Below are positions 1 through 4,685 of a DNA stretch of 6,153 nt, one piece after another. Source of the stretch: Patescibacteria group bacterium (GTDB taxonomy: Bacteria > Patescibacteriota > Minisyncoccia > Phycocordibacterales > UBA2100). The DNA lies in the NCBI GenBank assembly GCA_015491135.1, contig WFWK01000074.1, positions 1 to 6,153 of the forward strand, given 5' to 3'. The notes below the pieces were generated by a model. That model saw nothing but the letters and a program-made list of their open reading frames with translations. It was not told the DNA's origin and made no database searches. The position numbers and the translations under genes were made by a program. Within the stretch, counting starts at the first letter, position 1. Every line of letters begins with the position of its first letter.

Positions 1-724
1 AGTCTTCAGTTGCCGTTTTGTTGTATAAATCACCCCCTTCATCTCTTTCTTTCTCTTTCTCTTGCAGAAGCCATCTTAAATATCCCGGGTCATATTTTGC
101 AACGTCTGCAATAAGCTCACCCTTGTATTTGCCAAAATTGAATTTGCGTATCAAAACCGGGCGCATTGAAATCTCTTGCATGGCTTTTAGGGTCTCCCGA
201 GAGCTGGTGTGTTTTTCTTTTAATTTTGAGAACAGGCGCGCAAACAAAGCCTCCAAAACCAGCACATCTCCCAGTGCATCATGCGCTCTTGCATCTTCAA
301 CCGGTAGCGAAAGAGCGTAGCGCAAATACTGCAATCTGTACGCTCCCAGCTTCTCCTGCGGGTCCAAATGACGCGCCACTTTTAAGGTGTCTATATATCT
401 GTCTATCACAATTCCTTCCTTTGCCAACATTGCAATGTCAAAGGGAGCGTTGTGGGCTACAACATAAACGCTTTTGTTGGTATCCAGTATGTTTTTTAGT
501 TTTTGAGCCTCAGGAAGTTCGGCAAATTCTGGCTTATCCTTAACATGTTCATTTGTATAATGAGTGGCTTCCATCGCCTCAACCGAAAGAGGAACCGGCG
601 GTTTGCACAGTCCAACATAACTCTTATCATCATATTTAAAAGCCAGCTGAAATATACGATCGTGCTTTTCTCTTCCTGTGGTTTCCGTATCCAAAAAAAG
701 CACGCTTCTTTTCTCTTTTGGCAT
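1..724 (-). CDS. ExoX-like DEDDh 3'-5' exonuclease (C-terminal end cut off by window edge)
   Basis: The frame opens at ATG 724 and is still open at base 2, giving 241 codons without a stop, so only the extreme C-terminus is missing. All motifs of the DEDDh (DnaQ-like) nuclease fold are visible: ExoI DTETTG (D12, E14), ExoII HNAPFD (D96), and ExoIII with H148 and D153 in AHDALGDV. These residues bind two metal ions and hydrolyse DNA or RNA from the 3' end. After the nuclease domain (about 5-175), residues 196-220 contain FGKYKG, then DPGYLRWLL, which matches the small C-terminal domain of exonuclease X and DUF3820-type proteins. This favours ExoX, a single-strand exonuclease acting in repair, over a polymerase III proofreading subunit. 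The charged tail (EKEKERDE) is low complexity. The ATG follows the murF stop after a single base, and no strong Shine-Dalgarno is present, so translation is probably coupled to murF. The nuclease family is firm; the cellular role is inferred. Confidence 0.9.
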   Translation of the reverse strand, partial: MPKEKRSVLFLDTETTGREKHDRIFQLAFKYDDKSYVGLCKPPVPLSVEAMEATHYTNEHVKDKPEFAELPEAQKLKNILDTNKSVYVVAHNAPFDIAMLAKEGIVIDRYIDTLKVARHLDPQEKLGAYRLQYLRYALSLPVEDARAHDALGDVLVLEALFARLFSKLKEKHTSSRETLKAMQEISMRPVLIRKFNFGKYKGELIADVAKYDPGYLRWLLQEKEKERDEGGDLYNKTATED

Positions 725-725
725 G

Positions 726-1988
726 TTAATCTTTTATCAACTTAAAATGCTCACTTTCCAAAACAAACGGCTTCAATAGAGTTTCAAACCTTTCGGACCT
801 TGAGGCTTTAAACAGCAAAACATTGCCCGGCGACAGGTTTTTCCAAATATACTCTTGAGCTTCTTGTTTATTTTTGAAATGATGCACAAAAGCTGATGAG
901 GTTTTCTTTGCCGAATCTGCCATAAAAGAAATATTTTCACTATCTCCCACCAAAACCACCCTGTCGGCTTGCCCTGTCGCGTAAGCGCCAACCTCAGCAT
1001 GAGCTTTCAAAGAAGAATCTCCCAACTCTTTCATTTCGCCCAAAACCGCAATTTTCTCGCCGTTAACATTTAAACTTCCAAGAGCATCCAAGGCTGCAAT
1101 CGCCGCTTTGGGCGAGCTGTTGTATGAATCATCTATAATTGTTGTTGAGTTTTTTCCTTTTAAAATTCGCATTCTGCCCGGTTGTTTTTCAAAAAACTCA
1201 TCAACTTTATCTTCTGCAAAATCAATACCGAGCGCTGAGACAACAGCCCAAGCGCAAGCGAAAGCGTATGCGGAAGTTTGGGCCAAGGTTCCATCTAAAG
1301 AGAAAGTTTTGCATTCGTCTTTGGTGCACACTTCAAACTCAACACCTTTAGGGAAATTATCGGGGTAATAAGTTATAAAACTGTTTTTTATTTTGAAATC
1401 TGCATTTTCTCCGTAGCCAAAATACAAAATCCCAGCTCTCTCCCGAAAAAGATTAACTACCCTCCCATCATCTCCGTTTACAATGGAGAAGCCACTGTCT
1501 TTCAAGTTTTTAAACAATGATAGTTTTTCCGCTATAAGCTCGTCTTCCGAAGAAAAATTTTGCGCGTGTACAAGATATTTTGGCAAAGCCGTTAGTACAG
1601 CTATATCGGGTTTGAGCCACTCTGCTATAGCTGATATATCACCCGGTCTGTCGGTTCCAACTTCAAGTACACAAAACTTTGGCAACTTTCTAAAATAAGC
1701 TTTAAATACAGAAGCAACTAAAACATAAATCCAAGCAAAAGGGTTTCTACCCGGACTTTTTAAACCTAAAACCGACATAGGCACTCCGGTTTCGCTGTTG
1801 TATGTTTTTGGACTTTTGCAAAATTCAATGTTTGTGGAGCGCAAAAGCGCCGCTATCGCTTCTTTTGTTGTTGTTTTTCCAACATTTCCGGTTATTGCTA
1901 TAATTTTTGTGTGCCCGTTGCGCGCGAGAGTACATTTAGCCATGGCTTGCAAAAATGATGCCAACATATTTTTTAATATAGCTCTCAT
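726..1988 (-). CDS. murF: MurF-type UDP-MurNAc-tripeptide--D-Ala-D-Ala ligase lacking the usual N-terminal domain
   Basis: Mur ligase of 420 aa. It should use ATP to join D-Ala-D-Ala to UDP-MurNAc-tripeptide, the last cytoplasmic step in making the pentapeptide precursor. Visible motifs: P-loop GNVGKTTT (34-41, K38); YNSETGVP (63-70), matching the MurF YNNEIGVP signature; VLEVGTDRPGDI (107-118); H141 and K155, the latter where Mur ligases carry a carbamylated lysine; GRMR (271-274) and IDDSYNSSP (285-293) opening the ligase domain; GEMKELG (317-323) with H330; and KASRSERFE (394-402) near the end. E. coli MurF has its P-loop near residue 107; here it starts at 34, so the N-terminal Rossmann-like domain that binds the UDP-sugar is essentially missing. 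In its place is a short helix-like segment. Residues 84-102 are hydrophobic, an insert I associate with Patescibacteria homologues. The start lies 5 bases after the ddl stop. An AAGGAG lies about 16 bases upstream, too far to be a standard Shine-Dalgarno, so coupling to ddl is likely. Confidence 0.9.
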   Translation of the reverse strand: MRAILKNMLASFLQAMAKCTLARNGHTKIIAITGNVGKTTTKEAIAALLRSTNIEFCKSPKTYNSETGVPMSVLGLKSPGRNPFAWIYVLVASVFKAYFRKLPKFCVLEVGTDRPGDISAIAEWLKPDIAVLTALPKYLVHAQNFSSEDELIAEKLSLFKNLKDSGFSIVNGDDGRVVNLFRERAGILYFGYGENADFKIKNSFITYYPDNFPKGVEFEVCTKDECKTFSLDGTLAQTSAYAFACAWAVVSALGIDFAEDKVDEFFEKQPGRMRILKGKNSTTIIDDSYNSSPKAAIAALDALGSLNVNGEKIAVLGEMKELGDSSLKAHAEVGAYATGQADRVVLVGDSENISFMADSAKKTSSAFVHHFKNKQEAQEYIWKNLSPGNVLLFKASRSERFETLLKPFVLESEHFKLIKD

Positions 1989-1993
1989 AATAT

Positions 1994-2989
1994 TTAGCTT
2001 AACTCTCCTTCTCCATAAATTACCAACTCTATCAAGTGCTTGATTAAAGTATTAAAATCTATCCCCGCCTCCTGTGCTGACACAACAAAAGATGAGTTTG
2101 GTGAAAGCGGTGGTTGAGAATTGGTCTCTAAAAAATAAATTTCATTCTTTTTGGTAACTATAAAATCTGAACGCGAATAATGTGAGAGTCCCAACTGCTC
2201 ATGCGCAAATTTTGCCGCTTCGGTTAATGTTGTTTTTACTTTATCGCTCAACAAAGATGGACACCTAAACTCTACTCTATCTTTGTTTTCGGTTTTAAGA
2301 TTAAAATCATATACATCTTCAGATTCCGGCAACACTATATCAGTTGGCAACAGAGGATACAATTCTTCTCCCCTGGTATTTTCAAGAATCGCTACAGATA
2401 CCTCCGTTCCATCTATAAACTCTTCAACCAATATTGGAATATTTTCTCTCAACTTGCTCTCAACTTGCTCCAGAGCTACCGTTAAGTCCTTTGCAACAGT
2501 AACATTCATGGAAAAACCTGACTTTATCGGCTTTATCACATACGGTGGCGGAAATTGTTTGAAAATTCGCTTCAACTCTTTCTCTGGGTCAAAAACTTCG
2601 TTCGGATATAAAGAAACATGTTTTGGTAAATTTATATTTAAAAATCCTCGCATTACCTCTTTTGTTTTGGTCTTATCATAAGCTATGGCTGAAGCAAAAG
2701 GGTCCGAGCCCAAAAATGGAGTTCCGGATTTTGAGAGAATCTGCTGTATTCCACCCCCCTCTCCCCACGGACCGTAAACCAAATTAAATGCCATATCAAC
2801 ATTATGCAAAACACTCATGGGAGAAACTTGTCTTCCAAACCGATACCAATTTTTCTGCTTATCTATCAAAATATCAAAAACCCTAAAGTTGGCATCATCT
2901 AAAGCAGATAAAACTTCACTTCCGGCCTTAAGTGATAGATCATAGTACTCACCAGGACCACCTCTTAACACGGCAATGTTATTTTTCAT
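1994..2989 (-). CDS. ddl: Divergent D-alanine--D-alanine ligase (ATP-grasp)
   Basis: Protein of 331 aa with the full ATP-grasp Ddl layout. It should ligate two D-alanines for the downstream MurF reaction. The N-terminal domain has GGPGEYYDLSL, whose E14 matches the Ddl active-site glutamate. GPWGEGGGIQQIL (73-85) matches the family GxxGEDGxIQ motif, and YDKTKTK (104-110) matches the DKxxxK motif. K153 in VIKP and S160 in the SGFS loop match the ATP-binding lysine and the EGSS loop; VEEFIDGTE (188-196) follows. The C-terminal catalytic lobe has SRSDF (R273, D275) and ETN (E288, N290), the Mg-binding residues, then PPLSPNS where Ddl normally has PGMT-S. Departures from consensus are LHG to VYG, EGSS to SGFS and PG to PP. 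The frame extends 35 codons upstream, but that part overlaps the terminator and 3' end of the preceding gene, and ATG 2989 begins the normal Ddl fold. No Shine-Dalgarno precedes it; a -10-like TATTAT ends 6 bases before the ATG. Another ATP-grasp peptide ligase is possible, but the murF neighbour supports Ddl. Confidence 0.85.
   Translation of the reverse strand: MKNNIAVLRGGPGEYYDLSLKAGSEVLSALDDANFRVFDILIDKQKNWYRFGRQVSPMSVLHNVDMAFNLVYGPWGEGGGIQQILSKSGTPFLGSDPFASAIAYDKTKTKEVMRGFLNINLPKHVSLYPNEVFDPEKELKRIFKQFPPPYVIKPIKSGFSMNVTVAKDLTVALEQVESKLRENIPILVEEFIDGTEVSVAILENTRGEELYPLLPTDIVLPESEDVYDFNLKTENKDRVEFRCPSLLSDKVKTTLTEAAKFAHEQLGLSHYSRSDFIVTKKNEIYFLETNSQPPLSPNSSFVVSAQEAGIDFNTLIKHLIELVIYGEGELS
2446..2470. 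repeat. 11-bp tandem repeat inside ddl
   Basis: The unit CTCTCAACTTG occurs twice in direct succession (2446-2456 and 2457-2467) and begins a third copy (CTC). It lies within the ddl codons for residues around EQVESKLRE. Eleven is not a multiple of three, so the two copies are read in different frames and encode different residues, yet the gene stays open. Confidence 0.8.
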
Positions 2990-2995
2990 AACAAT

Positions 2996-3025
2996 ATAAT
3001 AACACGAAAAAAGAAGTGGCGTAAA
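2996..3025 (-). promoter_or_regulatory. Candidate promoter of the ddl-murF-exonuclease operon
   Basis: On the minus strand a -35-like TTTACG (3025-3020) is followed after 18 bases by TATTAT (3001-2996), a 5/6 match to the -10 consensus. Only six bases (ATTGTT) separate it from the ddl ATG, so transcription would start at or next to the ATG and the mRNA would be essentially leaderless. This is consistent with the lack of any Shine-Dalgarno there. The -35 lies in the T-rich tail of the preceding terminator. It is predicted from sequence only, and AT-rich DNA produces such matches by chance. Confidence 0.45.
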
Positions 3026-3055
3026 AGAAAAGCGCGCTTCATCTGAGCGCGCTTT
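3017..3055 (-). terminator. Intrinsic terminator overlapping the end of the secreted-protein gene
   Basis: A perfect inverted repeat pairs 3029-3038 with 3046-3055 (10 bp, GC-rich core AGCGCGC/GCGCGCT) around a 7-base loop. Read on the minus strand it is followed by a T-rich run (TTTTCTTTTA when the last stem T is included). The stem and loop contain the last codons (Ser-Ala-Leu-Arg) and the TGA stop of the 3039-3437 gene, so coding sequence and terminator share the same bases. On the plus strand the stem is followed by TTTCGC, a poor tract, so it probably works in one direction only. Confidence 0.8.
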
Positions 3056-3437
3056 CGCATCTTTTTTGCCAAATGCGTACTTTCTCGGCAACATTTAATA
3101 TATCCGAATAAAGACCGGTTTTGCAAAACGGATCGCCGGGATTTTTACCGCAATTGTGCAAAAACCAACCTGCGAGATCTACATTTACAGAAAGACCAAA
3201 CTGGATAAAGCGTTCACATGCAAAAGATTTTTGTACTGAATTTTTTCCTAAATCTGTTTTATACCACTTGGTTGAGTTTTGTCTTCTCTTTGTTGTGTGT
3301 TTTCTCTCGGGCACACTCCACTCTCCCCAAACCTCCGGCGGACTCCACTGATATGTTGGCTTGCTACCGGCAAAAGAGACAGTAGAGAAAATCATGCTCG
3401 CGAGCACAAACAATATCAGAGCTGACAGTTTTTCCAT
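3039..3437 (-). CDS. Secreted small protein with four cysteines, family unknown
   Basis: I do not recognise this 132-aa protein. It begins with a classical signal peptide: Lys3, a hydrophobic stretch at about 5-20, and a likely signal peptidase I site after SFA (residue 23), so it is probably exported. The mature part of about 109 aa is basic in its first half (KHTTKRRQ, 47-54), rich in tryptophan (W31, W37, W40, W58, W91, W123) and has exactly four cysteines (C74, C96, C105, C127), which could form two disulfides. No lipobox is present. An open frame extends far upstream into the neighbouring gene, but ATG 3437 is fixed by an AAGGAG seven bases before it and by the signal peptide that starts there. 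It is the only gene in the window with a strong Shine-Dalgarno. It lies 49 bases after the Ada-like membrane protein, may have its own promoter, and ends in its own terminator. Function cannot be stated. Confidence 0.8.
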   Translation of the reverse strand: MEKLSALILFVLASMIFSTVSFAGSKPTYQWSPPEVWGEWSVPERKHTTKRRQNSTKWYKTDLGKNSVQKSFACERFIQFGLSVNVDLAGWFLHNCGKNPGDPFCKTGLYSDILNVAEKVRIWQKRCESALR

Positions 3438-3444
3438 GATGTTT

Positions 3445-3450
3445 CTCCTT
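3445..3450 (-). promoter_or_regulatory. Shine-Dalgarno AAGGAG that fixes the start at 3437
   Basis: AAGGAG on the minus strand, seven bases before ATG 3437. It rules out the longer upstream-extended reading and is the only consensus-quality ribosome binding site at standard spacing in the window. Confidence 0.85.
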
Positions 3451-3464
3451 TTGCTCTGTAAAGT

Positions 3465-3492
3465 AGCATAAACAAAAAAAGCATTTTTACAA
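3465..3492 (-). promoter_or_regulatory. Candidate promoter of the secreted-protein gene
   Basis: TTGTAA (3492-3487, formed partly by the stop codon of the preceding gene) and TATGCT (3470-3465) are separated by 16 bases. Each matches 4/6 of the consensus. Transcription would start near 3458, giving a leader of about 20 bases that carries the Shine-Dalgarno. The spacer contains a run of seven T. Read-through from the upstream gene is an alternative. Confidence 0.35.
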
Positions 3493-3822
3493 TCCCAAAC
3501 CTTTGCAGTTTTTAGCAGGTCTGTATCCAAAACTTTGCGCCTCTTGCTCGGAAGAAAACCATCTTTTGTATTTAACAGATGATCTACACCATGGAGCATA
3601 ATAGACTTTACCGGTCCAAGAGGCATAGACAGCTCCTCTTGTTTCTACTCTTTGCGGACATGATACCTCAGTTTTAAGCTCGACAGGAGTGTTTTGTAGT
3701 TGGGCAAGTTTTCCCAAATAAAATGAAATTGCTCCCCACAAAAACAGAACAATTAAAAATACCACTTTTAACTCAAAACACTTGATTGATTTGATTTTTT
3801 CTCGTATACTATCCCAACCCAT
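3487..3822 (-). CDS. Single-TM protein with C-terminal Ada-like metal-binding-type domain
   Basis: Protein of 111 aa. Residues 1-18 are a short charged N-terminus, about 19-39 (VVFLIVLFLWG and flanks) form one transmembrane helix, 40-62 a linker, and 64-109 a small domain. That domain (AVYASWTGKVYYAPWC, then RWFSSEQEAQSFGY, then RPAKNC) resembles the zinc-binding domain at the N-terminus of Ada, whose pattern ends FxxxxEAxxxGYRPCKxC. I recognise this TM-plus-domain layout, ending PAKNCKGL, as common in Patescibacteria genomes. Ada uses four cysteines; here only C79 and C106 are in place, and the cysteine of PCK is alanine (A103), so Ada-type zinc binding and methyl transfer are unlikely unless C15 or C55 contributes. 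Topology is not certain, but a small extracytoplasmic domain is likely. The frame extends 25 codons further upstream, overlapping L27; ATG 3822 is preferred because it leaves a normal TM protein and has TATAAT seven bases upstream. Function is unknown. Confidence 0.75.
   Translation of the reverse strand: MGWDSIREKIKSIKCFELKVVFLIVLFLWGAISFYLGKLAQLQNTPVELKTEVSCPQRVETRGAVYASWTGKVYYAPWCRSSVKYKRWFSSEQEAQSFGYRPAKNCKGLGL
3782..3810 (+). promoter_or_regulatory. Candidate promoter for rpmA (L27)
   Basis: TTGATT (3782-3787), a 17-base spacer and TATACT (3805-3810, 5/6 match) form the best plus-strand sigma-70-type promoter before L27. The start site would be near 3817, leaving a leader of about 32 bases with no Shine-Dalgarno at usual spacing (an AAGGG lies 21 bases before the ATG). 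It lies inside the 5' part of the oppositely transcribed 3487-3822 gene. Confidence 0.5.
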
Positions 3823-3829
3823 AAGGGAT

Positions 3830-3837
3830 ATTATAAT
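3830..3837. promoter_or_regulatory. Overlapping divergent -10 hexamers between L27 and the Ada-like gene
   Basis: The palindrome ATTATAAT contains a perfect TATAAT on each strand: plus 3832-3837 and minus 3835-3830. On the minus strand it ends 7 bases before ATG 3822; on the plus strand it ends 11 bases before ATG 3849. Neither has a clear -35. If both are used, the two polymerases would compete for the same four shared bases. Confidence 0.4.
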
Positions 3838-3848
3838 AAAATTTATAT

Positions 3849-4127
3849 ATGGCGCATAGAAAAGCAGGAGGTACAGCAAAAAACCTAAAGGATTCAAATC
3901 CGAAGTTTTTGGGTGTGAAAGTTGCCGATGGACAAAAAGTAAACGCAGGTGGTGTTATAGTACGCCAACGAGGCACCAAAATATTGCCGGGTGCAAATGT
4001 AAAAGTTGGACATGATCACACTCTTTATGCCAAAATTGCGGGTATTGTAAAATTCAAAACTGTCAGGAAAATTTCTTTTACCGGCAAAGCATCTAAAAGA
4101 AAAATGGTTGACGTAATAGCTGGCTAA
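3849..4127 (+). CDS. rpmA: Ribosomal protein L27 (bL27)
   Basis: Protein of 92 aa, about the usual L27 length. L27 sits near the peptidyl transferase centre of the 50S subunit, and its N-terminal tail reaches toward the tRNA 3' ends. The start MAHRKAGGTAKN matches the family MAHKK-GG-S-RN, with no cleavable N-terminal extension of the type seen in Firmicutes. Core motifs follow: KDSNPKFLGVK (14-24), VNAGGVIVRQRGTK (31-44, nearly invariant in the family), PGANVKVGHDHTLYA (47-61) and VKFK (67-70). In many bacteria rpmA follows rplU (L21); here the upstream gene is divergent and L21 is absent, so rpmA stands alone as the only plus-strand gene. It ends 16 bases before a strong bidirectional terminator. 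Confidence 0.97.
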   Translation: MAHRKAGGTAKNLKDSNPKFLGVKVADGQKVNAGGVIVRQRGTKILPGANVKVGHDHTLYAKIAGIVKFKTVRKISFTGKASKRKMVDVIAG

Positions 4128-4143
4128 CACAATTTAGCCTATC

Positions 4144-4180
4144 AAGCAAAAAACCGAGTTTAGTACTCGGTTTTTTGCTT
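4144..4180. terminator. Bidirectional intrinsic terminator between L27 and L9
   Basis: A perfect 16-bp stem pairs 4144-4159 with 4165-4180 around the loop TTAGT. The core ACCGAGT/ACTCGGT is flanked by A6 on the left and T6 on the right, so each strand has a U-run after the core hairpin. It lies 16 bases past the L27 stop and 25 bases past the L9 stop, and serves both convergent genes. Confidence 0.93.
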
Positions 4181-4205
4181 TGCTTTTTAAGTTTTTCAAT
4201 TAAAG

Positions 4206-4652
4206 TTATTTATCTAGGGCTTCAATTTTGATTGAGATTTTGCCTGTCATGTCATCAAGTTTTAATTCAACTTCATACTCACCAACTTCTTTAAGTGGAG
4301 TTTCCAGCAATACAATATCCGGACTAATTTCCAACCCAGTTTCTTCTTTGATGTAAGAGGCTATTTTTTTCGCATCAATTTTCTCAAACAAATGACCTTG
4401 CTCATTGGCCTTTAACTTCAAAACCAAAGAGCCTCCCAACTTTTCAATTACCTTTTTAACGGTGTCTTTGGTTTTTTGAAGTTTTTCTTTGGTGGAAGAC
4501 AAAAGTTGCTTGGCCATTTTTTTTGCTTTTTCTGTTGCAATCTGAGCTTTGTTCTGCTTTATGAGAAATTGCGCATACCCGGCAGATACTCTGGCCACTT
4601 CTCCTTTTTTGCCGATTTTTGCAACATCTTGCAATAAAACAATTTCAACCAT
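4206..4652 (-). CDS. rplI: Ribosomal protein L9 (bL9)
   Basis: Protein of 148 aa, the normal L9 length. L9 binds 23S rRNA through its N-terminal domain and projects a second globular domain on a long helix. The N-terminal domain (1-40) shows VEIVLLQDVAKIGKKGEVARV, GY and AT. A lysine-rich helix follows (about 41-72), then the C-terminal domain (about 74-146) with GHLFEKID, KEVGEYEVELKL and a final beta strand. The conserved loop GYARNFLIPKGLA is replaced by GYAQFLIKQNKA: one residue shorter, with the invariant Arg-Asn gone. The gene follows the S41 protease after 33 bases with no clear promoter or Shine-Dalgarno, so it may be co-transcribed with it. Transcription ends at the shared terminator. 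L9 is missing from some CPR lineages, so its presence is a mild clue to lineage. Confidence 0.95.
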   Translation of the reverse strand: MVEIVLLQDVAKIGKKGEVARVSAGYAQFLIKQNKAQIATEKAKKMAKQLLSSTKEKLQKTKDTVKKVIEKLGGSLVLKLKANEQGHLFEKIDAKKIASYIKEETGLEISPDIVLLETPLKEVGEYEVELKLDDMTGKISIKIEALDK

Positions 4653-4685
4653 AATTTTTGCTTAATGAGTAACGTAAATAAGTTA

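Noticed and set aside
40..66. Pyrimidine-rich run of CTTT repeats.
   Set aside because: It is the antisense of Glu/Lys codons in the charged tail of the exonuclease, so it is explained by coding.
18..543. Two plus-strand open frames of 100 and 125 codons opposite the exonuclease gene.
   Set aside because: They lie antisense to a frame with all DEDDh motifs and the ExoX C-terminal signature, and their translations resemble no protein.
2990..3094. 35-residue N-terminal extension of Ddl.
   Set aside because: It runs through the terminator hairpin and the 3' end of the preceding gene, and the Ddl fold begins at the methionine at 2989.
3438..3626. 63-residue upstream extension of the secreted protein.
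   Set aside because: It overlaps the Ada-like gene in another frame, and the strong Shine-Dalgarno plus signal peptide fix the start at 3437.
3823..3897. 25-residue hydrophobic N-terminal extension of the Ada-like membrane protein.
   Set aside because: It would overlap the 5' end of L27 on the other strand by 49 bases and crosses the divergent promoter region. It would add a second TM helix, so it is not fully excluded.
4653..4685. Possible separate promoter for L9.
   Set aside because: No hexamer pair with acceptable match and spacing could be found in the 33-base gap; co-transcription with the protease is simpler.
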